64,000 bases of DNA, taken from positions 363,532 through 427,531 of the forward strand of contig CAYUQO010000003.1 of NCBI GenBank assembly GCA_964446945.1, written 5' to 3'. A model generated the notes under the pieces. It ran no database searches and was not told the origin of the DNA. It saw nothing but the letters and a program-made list of their open reading frames with translations. Shown here piece after piece: positions 17,198-26,262 of the stretch (the first letter of the stretch is position 1; every line of letters starts with the position of its first letter). A program made the position numbers and the translations under genes. The DNA comes from CAIYRG01 sp964446945. GTDB taxonomy: Bacteria; Pseudomonadota; Alphaproteobacteria; Micropepsales; Micropepsaceae.

Positions 17198-20100
17198 GGA
17201 ATATTGGCTCCTCCCTGCAGCGCGGGCGCGCGCACCGGGAATTCCGGCAATATCACGTTCAGCGGTGCTTTTTCACCTGGCGGGGTGGACGACAGGTGAA
17301 CCGCGATGAACGCCGTTGCCTGCTTCACCGAAGCCGGCGCTGGCGTTACGCTCGGCGCGCCCGAGACCGGCGCTGTTTCAGCCGTGAATTTCAGAACATG
17401 TGGTGTCAGCATGAGCGACGGGTCGATCTCGTCGGCGCGCGCGCGGCGATCCTCGATCAAGCGCAGCAGCGCCCAGTTTCCCGTATATTTCCAGCTTACG
17501 ACGCGGTCGGACGAGCTATTCGCCGGCGCCACCGGACCGTCTTTGGCCCAGCGCAGATTGACGACAATCGGATCGGACACGTGCCAGCGGAACGGCTTCA
17601 CCGCGTCGCCCTGCTGAAACAGATGATCTCCGGTCAGCAACTCCCAGCCGATGATCTGATCGGCACCCGCTTCGAAGCGGCGATTGACCCGGAAATCCGC
17701 GGTGACATCAAAGCCCGGCAGTTCGCCCGGCGCGGTTTCGGGGAAACCGGCGAAGAACGTCCGCACTTTGTCCATCTGCTGCAGGAACGCGAGTACCTGG
17801 CGTTGCGCCGGAGTGGGCTGCCGTGCGAGGTCCTTTTCAACTGCAGGCGCCGTGGCCGCAAACAAACGCAAATAATCTGTCAGCGCATCGAGCATGGCAT
17901 CGGGAGTGTTCGCGCCGGCGGGCGCAAACGGGAAGCGGCCCGCGAGCGATGCATTGAAGCGTTCGGCCAGTTGCCCATAGGCCGCGGACGCACTGGTCCG
18001 TCCGGCGGCGAGGCACTGGGCGTAGAGCACCTGGCGCAGCGCATTGCGCCGGTCGATGAAGTAATCGCCCGCGATGCCGTTGCGCTCCGGCGCCAGTTGA
18101 TCGGCGCAATTGTCCCGCGTTACGCGCGCCAGATCGACACGAAGGAAGTCTTCCAGCTCGGAAACGGGATTGGCGGGAGCGCCATTCTCGGCTTCACCGA
18201 CATCCAGCACGATGCGCTGCCATTTCGGCAGCAGCGGCATGGGCCGCCCGCCATTGGAAAAATCGCTCCGGGTCAGGAAATCGACCAGCGGTTGGGCGCC
18301 GGTGGTCGCGAGGCGCATGATGCGGTTGCGCTGCCCTTGCAGATATTGTGTCAGCTCGGCGTCGGTGCGAAATCCGAAGGATGCCAGGATCGGCGTCGCG
18401 AGCTGAGCCTGCGGCCGCACATCGTTGCGCAATGCGTAAAGCTGCGCGGTGTCGAGATCCTGGTCGATCCGCTGAAGCAGCCGGTATGCCTGTAGACCGG
18501 CAAAATCGCGCAGCTGGTTGTAGCTGCGCGTCAAACCATTTTGCGACAGCACGGAGAGGATATTGCCGAGCGCCTGGGAAGCCCGCGCAAATGCCTGCGT
18601 CTGGAAAAACAGATCCGCCTCCGCGGTCTGTGCTCCATTGCTGGCGGTGTACGGAATTTCCGCTTTTGCGATGGCTGCATCGATATTCGCTTCCAGCCTC
18701 TGACGGGCGGCGCTGTCGATACTGCGGCGGAATTCCGCCGGAACAGACTGAAGATCGGTGGCGACGAACTGCTCATAGCTGCTGTCGAGGTTGATCGCCT
18801 GCTCGAGTTGTCCCGGGTCCCAAACGACGGTGGCGCCGGTGTTCGCATCGGGCAGCGCCGTGGAATCCGGAATTGTCATGAATGGCCGGGCGAGCAGTTT
18901 GGGCACCGCCGTGAACAGCCCGTCCAGCGGAGGCGCCGCGTGAAACGTCATGTTCGTGCCCGAACGGTCGAGCAGCTGCGTCGATCCCTGAAAGCTGATG
19001 CCGGTCAAGTGGTCCTGCGCCGCCGCAAGATACTGATTGCCGCGCTGACGCAATTCATCGGCCGCTTGCGGTCCCAGGAATGCCGAGGCCGCGATCTGGC
19101 GCAGCAATTGCGAAAACTGCGGATCCGCATCGATCCGATTGGCGGAAAACCACGCAAAGTCGCGGTCGGCAAGCGCGGTTTGTGCGAAGTTGAGCGAGTC
19201 CTTCAGGCGAAGGAGCGGCTGATCCATCTCGCGAATTCCCGTCACCCCGGCACGATCGAGATCGTCCAATGAATCGGGAATCCCGGCGAACCGGCTGAGG
19301 ATCGGTCCGTCGTCGGCCAGGAGGTGCTCGAGCTGCGGAAACAGCGCCTCCAATTCCTGCACCGCCTGCGCCCGGTACACGGCCGGGTCGAACGGGCGAA
19401 CCGGCACCTGATGCAGGGCCGCCGAATAGAGATCGGAATCGACAAAGAAGTCGTGCGGCAGTTGCGCGTTCAACAGCCGGTTGGTGAGTTGCTCGAGATC
19501 GGCGAGTGAGCCGTCCGGAGTCCCGAGCCGATTGTAAATTGTCGCACTGGCTTCAATCTGGCGCAGCCCATCGACATATTGCGCCAGGCGTTTGCCTTCG
19601 GGACTGCCGGTCAGCGCATAGCTCTTACCCTGCGGCGCCGGTCCGCCAGCCGCGGCCGCTTCCTGCATGACGGCCGTTGCGCGGCGTTCCAAAGTCCGGC
19701 GCATCGCATCGAGGATGACCGTGTCGAAGCCGAGCGAGAAGTGATCGATGATGCGCTGATCCAGGCTGCTGAACCAGGATGACGGCAGCCATGCCGAATG
19801 CAGGTACCGGACATTCGTACGGGCGAACATTTGCAGCAGCCGCGCGTCGTCGGCGCTGTTCATCACTTCCTGTGCGCCGTTTCGCTCGCGTTCCTCGGTA
19901 CGGCCGGTGCTTTGAACAATGAACGTGATCGGTTGCAGCACTGCCGCTGAATCGCGGTTTAGCCGCAGGCCGGCATAGGTCAATCCGCTGCCGCCGATCA
20001 GGATGAATGCGGCGAGAATGCCGGCGGCAATCCGCACCGGCCGCGAACCCAACACGCGCCCTGAGCGGGCGACTGCGGCGAGACTTCCTTCGGGCAGGAT

Positions 20101-21228
20101 CTTCCGCGCGAACAGGTCCTGGGCGAATAACGGGAAAACCCGCTGCGAAACCGGTGCAGCGGGGCTGGATGGCAGATTCGACGACAACAGCATTTGCCCG
20201 GGCGGACCGCCATCGCCGGTGAAATACACGCCGCGGAAAAAGAATGCGTCGTGATAAACGTCCCTGCGGAACAGCCCCAGACAATAGAGCCGCAGTGAAT
20301 CGCGCAGCCGCTCGAATTCGGAGGGAAACAGCAGCGCGCCTTCCGGATCGGTGGCATTTCGTTCCCGTCCGGCAATTTCGAGGTGAAGGTGGTGAAGCGT
20401 TTCCGTGACGCCACCGAATTCGCCGTCAAAATCCGCGGGCGTCACTTCCGAATCGAGATCGCGTGCATTGGACCAGCCGAAAATCTCCGTCCGGTGGTGC
20501 GGTGCGATCTCGCGCCAGAAACTTTGAAATCCGGTAATCAGGTCGCATTTGCTGACGATCACATAGACCGGAAGCTGAAGACCAAATTTCTGTTCCAGCT
20601 CAACCAGCCGGTGACGCATCTGATCGGCTTTGGCGAGCAGTGCGTCGCTGTTCAGCCGGTCCGGCCCGATGAAATCGCTGCATGGGATGGTCACGATAAT
20701 GCCGTCAGCCGGCCGTTGCGGCCGGTGTTCGGCGAGAAGCTTCAGTATATGGCGCCAGCTTCGTTCGTCGGCGGACTGCTTGCCCGAACCGAGCACGATG
20801 CGCCCGGCAATGTCGAGCACGACCCCCTGGTTGAGGAAGTGCCAGGACAGCGGCTGGCCGGGCACGAGCAGCGATTGTTCTCCCGTCGAGTGCAGCGCGG
20901 AAAGACTGCCAAGAATCGTGCTTTTCCCCGCGTCCTTCTCACCGAGCATCAGGTACCACGGCATTGAGTAGCGCCAGCCATAGGCGGCAGTCAGCGCTTT
21001 CAGCCGGCGCAGCGCCTGCGCAAAGGAGCGCGCAAGATCCTGCTTCGATGCGCCCAGCACGGTGATCGCCGGCGGCGGAGTGCCGGCGTGTGCTGCGGGC
21101 GCGGGCGCTTTCGCTTCATTGCTGCTCTTGACCGCGCGTCGCAGCATCAGGAAAAAGACGAAAAGCACAACAAGGGCGAGTAGCGCCGCCAGGATTCCGA
21201 TTACGATCGCGATGAAGGTGAAGCGCAT
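17194..21228 (-). CDS. tssM: T6SS membrane-complex protein TssM (IcmF)
   Basis: A 1344-residue IcmF-type TssM. One hydrophobic helix is at about residues 3-29. A cytoplasmic NTPase-like domain follows with Walker A GEKDAGKS at 96-103 and the later KCDL motif; a second helix is at about 399-418, and then a long periplasmic region to the C-terminus that contacts TssJ. Many TssM proteins start with a two-helix hairpin; here only one N-terminal helix is clear, giving two in total, which still places the NTPase inside and the tail outside. The start is two bases from the tssL stop. The Walker A motif is intact, so ATP binding is likely. Confidence 0.95.
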   Translation of the reverse strand: MRFTFIAIVIGILAALLALVVLFVFFLMLRRAVKSSNEAKAPAPAAHAGTPPPAITVLGASKQDLARSFAQALRRLKALTAAYGWRYSMPWYLMLGEKDAGKSTILGSLSALHSTGEQSLLVPGQPLSWHFLNQGVVLDIAGRIVLGSGKQSADERSWRHILKLLAEHRPQRPADGIIVTIPCSDFIGPDRLNSDALLAKADQMRHRLVELEQKFGLQLPVYVIVSKCDLITGFQSFWREIAPHHRTEIFGWSNARDLDSEVTPADFDGEFGGVTETLHHLHLEIAGRERNATDPEGALLFPSEFERLRDSLRLYCLGLFRRDVYHDAFFFRGVYFTGDGGPPGQMLLSSNLPSSPAAPVSQRVFPLFAQDLFARKILPEGSLAAVARSGRVLGSRPVRIAAGILAAFILIGGSGLTYAGLRLNRDSAAVLQPITFIVQSTGRTEERERNGAQEVMNSADDARLLQMFARTNVRYLHSAWLPSSWFSSLDQRIIDHFSLGFDTVILDAMRRTLERRATAVMQEAAAAGGPAPQGKSYALTGSPEGKRLAQYVDGLRQIEASATIYNRLGTPDGSLADLEQLTNRLLNAQLPHDFFVDSDLYSAALHQVPVRPFDPAVYRAQAVQELEALFPQLEHLLADDGPILSRFAGIPDSLDDLDRAGVTGIREMDQPLLRLKDSLNFAQTALADRDFAWFSANRIDADPQFSQLLRQIAASAFLGPQAADELRQRGNQYLAAAQDHLTGISFQGSTQLLDRSGTNMTFHAAPPLDGLFTAVPKLLARPFMTIPDSTALPDANTGATVVWDPGQLEQAINLDSSYEQFVATDLQSVPAEFRRSIDSAARQRLEANIDAAIAKAEIPYTASNGAQTAEADLFFQTQAFARASQALGNILSVLSQNGLTRSYNQLRDFAGLQAYRLLQRIDQDLDTAQLYALRNDVRPQAQLATPILASFGFRTDAELTQYLQGQRNRIMRLATTGAQPLVDFLTRSDFSNGGRPMPLLPKWQRIVLDVGEAENGAPANPVSELEDFLRVDLARVTRDNCADQLAPERNGIAGDYFIDRRNALRQVLYAQCLAAGRTSASAAYGQLAERFNASLAGRFPFAPAGANTPDAMLDALTDYLRLFAATAPAVEKDLARQPTPAQRQVLAFLQQMDKVRTFFAGFPETAPGELPGFDVTADFRVNRRFEAGADQIIGWELLTGDHLFQQGDAVKPFRWHVSDPIVVNLRWAKDGPVAPANSSSDRVVSWKYTGNWALLRLIEDRRARADEIDPSLMLTPHVLKFTAETAPVSGAPSVTPAPASVKQATAFIAVHLSSTPPGEKAPLNVILPEFPVRAPALQGGANIP

Positions 21229-21230
21229 GG

Positions 21231-22028
21231 CTAGCGCCCACCTGTCTGCACGGTAAAGCTGCTCAGCACATCTTCAACGGCGCTGGTTCCGCGCACCCAG
21301 ACAACATGCTGAACCGCAAGATAGAGCGCCAGTGCCGCGACAATCGCAATGATCCACGGCCGCAAATAGGGCAGGCGCACGGGACTGCCGTCATCGAGCG
21401 TATGTGCATAGGCATTGGAAAAAAGCATCTGGCCGGCGTCGAGGCGCAATATGCCATTGCGTTCGAGAACGGTGCGCAATTGGCGGCGGTATTGCTGCAG
21501 CGCGGCCTCGTCATGGATGGCGCGGTATTTGCCGCGAAAGCCCAGTGACAGCGCCGTCAGGTAAATTGCCGCCAGTTCGGGATTGGCAGCATGGCCACGG
21601 TCGAGCAGCGCATCGATGCGATCGAATATCCGCTCGCCGGCAATCCGCGTTCCGAATACCGCCGACTCGATCAGCTTCCCGTTCCACAGCTCGCGGATAT
21701 CGCCGGCGCCCGTGAACAGCAGCAACTCGTCGGCGATCGCCGCCATCATGTATTGTACTTCGCCCGCGGCTTGCCCGCCATAAACGCCACCCACATTGCC
21801 AGGCAGCCGTTCGATCAAGGCACGCAGATGATGATGGATGAGCGTCAGCGGATCCTGGTGGTCGCGGTCGCCTTCGGCCGAAAAATTGCCCGACCCGGTC
21901 TCGAGCGCATGCTTGATCCGCAGCAATTCGCGGCAGAATTGGCGGAATTGATGCAATACGGGAAATTGGGCCGCTTCCCCCGCAGACAGGACCGGAAACG
22001 AACGCCGGGGCAGTGCCAGTTCGCTCAT
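21231..22028 (-). CDS. tssL: T6SS membrane-complex protein TssL (DotU), short form
   Basis: A 265-residue TssL. The DotU domain is recognisable by FRQFCRELLRIKHAL near residue 30, the MMAAIADELLLF motif and the FLAAIYLTALSLGFRGKY-like stretch (LAAIYLTALSLGFRGKY). A single C-terminal helix lies at about 222-243, then only about 20 periplasmic residues. It therefore has no OmpA-type peptidoglycan-binding extension, unlike 'evolved' TssL. It sits between tssK (20 bp) and tssM (2 bp). Confidence 0.94.
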   Translation of the reverse strand: MSELALPRRSFPVLSAGEAAQFPVLHQFRQFCRELLRIKHALETGSGNFSAEGDRDHQDPLTLIHHHLRALIERLPGNVGGVYGGQAAGEVQYMMAAIADELLLFTGAGDIRELWNGKLIESAVFGTRIAGERIFDRIDALLDRGHAANPELAAIYLTALSLGFRGKYRAIHDEAALQQYRRQLRTVLERNGILRLDAGQMLFSNAYAHTLDDGSPVRLPYLRPWIIAIVAALALYLAVQHVVWVRGTSAVEDVLSSFTVQTGGR

Positions 22029-22048
22029 TAGCCGTGTCTCGGTGACCG

Positions 22049-23401
22049 TTACCGCCCGCTCTGGGTCGGTACGTAAAGCACAATGCCCTGCGGCCGGCGC
22101 GAGCCGCCCACGTCGCGCGGATTGGAAATCTCCAGCCGCCCGTTGGCGGCCATGAATTTCTGGTCCGCGGCAATCCGAAACAGGGTAGTACCGCGGGGCG
22201 GCGCAATGCCGAGACGCTCGGTTTCAACGATCCGCGCACGCGCGGTGCCGCGGATTCGCGCTTCCAGCATCGGGGGAATCTGGCCGCTGTCGCCAATCAG
22301 CGCCTCTTCCATCCATTGCGCGAGTTCGGATTCATTGGCGCCGGAGCGGCCGCGCACGCCGACAAGCAGCTCACCCCCCGTAAGCCATTTCGGCTCCAGT
22401 TTCAGGCGGAATGCATTTTCCTCGAGCGCAAATCCGATCGCCTCATGCGACTCGCTGATGGTCTCGAGCATGCGCTCGATGAACGCCAGCATGGGACGGT
22501 ACGAAAGCGCTACGTCGTCGTGGTCGTAGCGTTCGAAGATCGGTGGGACCATGCCCTGTCCCAGTGGGGCCACCGCGCCGGCAATGCTGGCGAGCAAAAG
22601 ATAGATCGTGAACGGATGAGCGACGCCGCTATTGAGCGCTGCTTCAAGCGGTGGCAGTCCGCCGGCAAGGGCGCGAACGGCTTCGGAACTGCCCGCCATC
22701 GCACCGTCACGTCCGCTGCCGATGCCGGCTTGAACGCGATCGGCAATCAGCGTCGCCTTGTGCCTCAGCCGCTGTGCAAGCTTGAGGCACAAGCCGCCAA
22801 GCGGGCTGGCCGGGGTGACGCCAAGCTGCGGCGCCAGGAAACGATGGCTGAGCTGCAGAACGTCGTTTTCAAAGGAAACTTCGGCGATCGGCATCGCGCT
22901 ATATTTGGCCGGGGGACGAGTGCCCGCGAACAGCATCAGGTTCGGACGCAGCCGCGGCACGCTGATCGCATTATCCCCGGTGTTTTCGTCGATCACCGGC
23001 GCGCCTTCGACAGACCGGAATCGCGGGGCTTCTCCTGTGCCCGAGACCAGATCGGGGCGACGCGCGGGGACGGCGAGATAAACTTTCGCCGGCTCGTCCC
23101 GCAATTGAGCCGCCATGGGCAGGAGATCCAGCTCCAGCGCTTCGGTTTCGCCGCCGGGGTAAAACACCGGAAGTCCGTCGGGCAGAATCGCCTCAAGCGA
23201 CAGCACCCTGAACGTTCCCATCGCCAGCCGTGCAGGGTCGATCTGAAGACTGAGGACGCCCCAGTTGAATGGCGCCAGCTGCCGCAAATGGAAGTTCAGC
23301 AACAGGTCGGCGCGCAGCGCCGCCTGCTGAAAATGATGCGGCGAAAGCAGCATGCCCTCATGCCACTGTACCGCTTCCGGTATGGCCGGAATGTCGCTCA
23401 C
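22049..23401 (-). CDS. tssK: T6SS baseplate protein TssK
   Basis: A 450-residue TssK, the trimeric adaptor joining baseplate to TssL/TssM. The opening AVQWHEGMLLSPHHFQQ and RADLLLNFHLRQLAPFNWGV are diagnostic. The conserved FYPGG and GICP-like C-terminal shape (FALEENAFRLKLEPKWL) follow. The start is taken as the GTG at 23401, which gives the normal VSDIPAIPEAVQWHEG start 10 bases after the tssJ stop. The Arg/Ser-rich 46 residues that could be read upstream overlap tssJ and look spurious. Confidence 0.94.
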   Translation of the reverse strand: MSDIPAIPEAVQWHEGMLLSPHHFQQAALRADLLLNFHLRQLAPFNWGVLSLQIDPARLAMGTFRVLSLEAILPDGLPVFYPGGETEALELDLLPMAAQLRDEPAKVYLAVPARRPDLVSGTGEAPRFRSVEGAPVIDENTGDNAISVPRLRPNLMLFAGTRPPAKYSAMPIAEVSFENDVLQLSHRFLAPQLGVTPASPLGGLCLKLAQRLRHKATLIADRVQAGIGSGRDGAMAGSSEAVRALAGGLPPLEAALNSGVAHPFTIYLLLASIAGAVAPLGQGMVPPIFERYDHDDVALSYRPMLAFIERMLETISESHEAIGFALEENAFRLKLEPKWLTGGELLVGVRGRSGANESELAQWMEEALIGDSGQIPPMLEARIRGTARARIVETERLGIAPPRGTTLFRIAADQKFMAANGRLEISNPRDVGGSRRPQGIVLYVPTQSGR

Positions 23402-23411
23402 CGCGCCGCCA

Positions 23412-23936
23412 TCACTGCATGTCCTTCGACATGATCGAGAAATCCTTTTCGCCGAGCGCGATCGAGATGCGCTCGAGCGCATCCACGCGCGCCCGATGCG
23501 TGCCTTCACTGGAATAATTGGCAAAAACGAAAGCCGCAATCGCGTCCGTGGTGGGGTCCTTGACCGTTTCGTCGGGAGCTTTCTGCCCCGGCACCAGCTC
23601 TCTCGAGGTGAGGTCGAATCCTGTCGGGAAGGCTTGGCGGATTGCGCTGCGCTTCTGAAACCAGTCTCGCGCCGTCATCTGGCTGAGCTGCGGGATCAGT
23701 TGCGGATCGCGCACATAGACGATGTCGACCGCAACCGGAGCATCCTGATTTGCCGCCTGTGCGACCTGGAATGTGATGAGTCTGGTTTGGATCGGTTCGG
23801 GGCCTGAGCTCCCGAAGAGGCCACAACCGGACAGCATGAGAACGGAAAAAGCGGCTCCCGCCGAGAGATTTACCAGCTGCCGGCACCAATGCTCGCCACA
23901 GTTTGCCCTGGCGATTTCCGGCACCGCCGCCCCCAC
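23412..23936 (-). CDS. tssJ: T6SS outer-membrane lipoprotein TssJ
   Basis: A 174-residue lipoprotein with a type II signal: a hydrophobic SAGAAFSVLM stretch ends in LSGC, with the lipidated cysteine at residue 38. The mature part has the TssJ transthyretin-like fold signature, with DIVYVRDPQLIPQLSQMTARDWF and a Pro/Gly-rich end. It anchors TssM to the outer membrane. The start is a GTG with GAGG five bases upstream. It is the first gene of the T6SS operon, with a promoter-like sequence directly before it. Confidence 0.9.
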   Translation of the reverse strand: MGAAVPEIARANCGEHWCRQLVNLSAGAAFSVLMLSGCGLFGSSGPEPIQTRLITFQVAQAANQDAPVAVDIVYVRDPQLIPQLSQMTARDWFQKRSAIRQAFPTGFDLTSRELVPGQKAPDETVKDPTTDAIAAFVFANYSSEGTHRARVDALERISIALGEKDFSIMSKDMQ

Positions 23937-23952
23937 ATCAACCTCGGTTAAA

Positions 23953-23981
23953 ATTCAACGATTTATCGCATTTATTGTCAA
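23953..23981 (-). promoter_or_regulatory. sigma-70-like promoter for the T6SS operon
   Basis: On the minus strand a perfect TTGACA (23976-23981) is followed by a 17-bp A+T-rich spacer and TTGAAT (23953-23958, four of six matches to TATAAT). It lies 17 bases before the tssJ GTG in the 70-bp gap after the 3-hydroxybenzoate hydroxylase gene. No sigma-54 -24/-12 motif was seen. The alternative is read-through from the catabolic genes upstream. Confidence 0.55.
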
Positions 23982-24006
23982 CCGCGCGGCCCGGTTTCCA
24001 GCGCCA

Positions 24007-25176
24007 TTACACGCGATGTTCATAGATCCAGGCGAGGCCCTCGTAACCGAGGTTTTTGACATAAGCATTGCGCAATTCACGGCGCACGCCTTCGGCGTGG
24101 TAGAACTCCCCATACACACGGGCAGTCAATTGCACGCGCCCGGTGCGCAGGAAACGCTGCAACGGATAAGCTTCGAAAGCCGCTTCGACGGAATCTGCTT
24201 CATCAAGACAGCGCGCGAGACAGATCGAATCTTCCAATGCCATGCCGGCGCCCTGCGCCAGATATTGCAGCATCGGGTGGGCCGCATCGCCCAACAGTGT
24301 CACCCGTCCCTTGCTCCACATTTTCACCGGCTCACGGTCGCACAGAACCCACATGCGCCATTCGGAGATCTTGCCCAGCATCAGCCGGACATCGTCGCAG
24401 GTGTGCTGAAACCGCTCACGCAGTTCGGCGGGGTCACCGAAGGAATTCCAGCCTTCTTCGTAGCGGTTGCTGTGAAATACGGCGACAAGGTTGAATAGCT
24501 CTCCGCCGCGCAACGGATAGTGGACGAGATGGCATTTCGGTCCCGACCAAAGGATCATCTCGTTGCGACGCAGATATTCCGGAACCTGTGAAGCGGGCAG
24601 TACCGCGCGGTACGTGATATGCCCCGCCACCCGCGGTCTGCCGTCGCCAAGAATGCTCGCGCGGATGGTGGACCACAAACCGTCCGCGCCGATCACAGCC
24701 GGCGTCTGGTATTCGCGGCCGTCTTTGGTGTGCACATGCACCCATTCTCCGTCGTCACGGAATTCCGTCACCTGACGCGAAGTCTCGAGCCGCACCAGGG
24801 GTGAATCCCGGCAAGTCGCAAACAGAGCATCGAGCAGGTCGGCGCGGTGGATGAGCGCATATGGCGCGCCGAAGCGCTGTTCGAATCCCTGCAGCGGCAC
24901 GGAAATGACTTTTTCCGCGGTCACTGCATCCATCATGACCAGTGCTTCAGGAAAGACCGCCAGTCTTTTGACACGGTCTTCGGCGTTCAGCGCGCGCAGG
25001 CAACGCCAGGAATTGGGGCCAAGCTGAATCCCGGCTCCAACTTCCTTGAATTCCGGCGCCTGTTCCAGAACCAGCGATGGGTATCCGCGCGCGGCGAGCG
25101 CCAGCGCCGCAGCGAGCCCGCCGATCCCGCCGCCGACGATAATGACCGGACGGTCCCTGTCCTTTAAACTGTCCAC
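24007..25176 (-). CDS. 3-hydroxybenzoate 6-hydroxylase-like FAD monooxygenase
   Basis: A 389-residue class A flavoprotein hydroxylase. It has the FAD GxGxxG fingerprint IIVGGGIGGLAAALAL at about residues 12-27, the DG motif in IGADGLWSTIR near 165, and the second FAD motif LLGDAAHPMLQYLAQGAGMALED near 295. The LQYLAQGA form is typical of 3-hydroxybenzoate 6-hydroxylases, which use NADH and O2 to make gentisate. The neighbouring gentisate dioxygenase supports this. The GTG start at 25176 shares one base with the gentisate dioxygenase stop and has AAGGA upstream; a longer start at 25206 is possible. Salicylate-type hydroxylases are the alternative. Confidence 0.83.
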   Translation of the reverse strand: MDSLKDRDRPVIIVGGGIGGLAAALALAARGYPSLVLEQAPEFKEVGAGIQLGPNSWRCLRALNAEDRVKRLAVFPEALVMMDAVTAEKVISVPLQGFEQRFGAPYALIHRADLLDALFATCRDSPLVRLETSRQVTEFRDDGEWVHVHTKDGREYQTPAVIGADGLWSTIRASILGDGRPRVAGHITYRAVLPASQVPEYLRRNEMILWSGPKCHLVHYPLRGGELFNLVAVFHSNRYEEGWNSFGDPAELRERFQHTCDDVRLMLGKISEWRMWVLCDREPVKMWSKGRVTLLGDAAHPMLQYLAQGAGMALEDSICLARCLDEADSVEAAFEAYPLQRFLRTGRVQLTARVYGEFYHAEGVRRELRNAYVKNLGYEGLAWIYEHRV

Positions 25177-26234
25177 TAGTTCCTTACGCTGCGCTCTTCG
25201 CGCCACAACCCCAGTTTTTCCTGCACCGGGCGGTCAGAGAAAGTGAACAGTACGAGATCGGATTCGGCCGTGAAGCTGCGGGGAATCCAGGACGGGCAGA
25301 CAACGACATCCTGGGGCGCAAGAGAAAATGTCTCCGATCCGATTTTGGCCGTCCCGCGTCCCTCGGCGACCGCGAAGATCGCCCCATCGGTCGAGCGGTA
25401 ATCCGCCGTGGTGAAATTTTTCGGCACGAGTTGGATCGCTGGACCGATGGTCGGCATCACCCAATCGCCGGTCCGCGGATGTGCATAGCGCATCCGAATC
25501 CCGTGACATGAATCCCATTCTGTCGCGGCTTTCAGCTTTTCGAGCGCAGCACGCGCTTCGGCATAGGGAAAGCGCATTAGCGGCGAATTCAGTGATACAG
25601 GTCCATCATCAACCGGAACCAGATTGGCGCCATACAGTGTGCGGCTGGTCTCCTTTTTGCGCGTGACTTCCTGTTCCTTCTGGTTGGAGTGCTGCATGAA
25701 GCTCGCGTCCAGCAGGGAAACCAGCGCAATGTCGAGCCCATCGAGCCAGACAATCGGCTCGGATGTTTCGTTCTGATGGTCGTGCCATTGCCATGATGGG
25801 GTCAGGATCAGGTCGCCGGGATACATCTCGAACCTTTCGCCCTCGACCGTTGTCGTCGCGCCTTTTCCTTCGAGGATGAACCGCATCGCCGCCTGGCTGT
25901 GGCGGTGCTGCGGAGCCACCTCCCCGGGAAGCACCAGTTGAATTCCGGCGTAGAGCGAATGGGTGATCGACGACAGATTCTTCAGGCCCGGATTTTCCAG
26001 CACCAGCACGCGGCGTTCCGCCTGTTCGGCCGAAATCAGTTTTCCCGCCTCGAACAACAGCGGCCGTACCTCCTGATATGCCCAATGCGCCGGTACCGCC
26101 GGGCTGACCGGTTCCGAGGTGACAAGGTTCTTCAATACTTCCCACAGCGGTGCGACGCTCTTCTGCGACAAGCGTGCGTAATAGGCGGCGAACTCCGGCG
26201 TCTTTGTCGAAACATGCGCCCGCATCTGGTCCAT
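25176..26234 (-). CDS. gentisate 1,2-dioxygenase (bicupin)
   Basis: A 352-residue bicupin. The N-terminal cupin carries the Fe(II) ligands in APQHRHSQAAMRFILEG and the second cupin motif GDLILTPSWQWHDHQNE; the C-terminal cupin (about 260-340) looks degenerate, as usual in the family. It opens the gentisate ring between C1 and C2 to give maleylpyruvate. The ATG at 26234 is preceded by AGGTG; an in-frame GTG three codons upstream is possible. It is coupled to the hydroxylase gene downstream and 28 bp from the decarboxylase-like gene upstream, forming a catabolic operon. Confidence 0.9.
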   Translation of the reverse strand: MDQMRAHVSTKTPEFAAYYARLSQKSVAPLWEVLKNLVTSEPVSPAVPAHWAYQEVRPLLFEAGKLISAEQAERRVLVLENPGLKNLSSITHSLYAGIQLVLPGEVAPQHRHSQAAMRFILEGKGATTTVEGERFEMYPGDLILTPSWQWHDHQNETSEPIVWLDGLDIALVSLLDASFMQHSNQKEQEVTRKKETSRTLYGANLVPVDDGPVSLNSPLMRFPYAEARAALEKLKAATEWDSCHGIRMRYAHPRTGDWVMPTIGPAIQLVPKNFTTADYRSTDGAIFAVAEGRGTAKIGSETFSLAPQDVVVCPSWIPRSFTAESDLVLFTFSDRPVQEKLGLWREERSVRN

Positions 26235-26262
26235 ATCGGTCACCTGCTAAGTCTGGCTGCCA

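Noticed and set aside
17152..18495. 447-codon plus-strand frame opposite tssM
   Set aside because: Arg-rich shadow of a well-supported TssM; no family resemblance.
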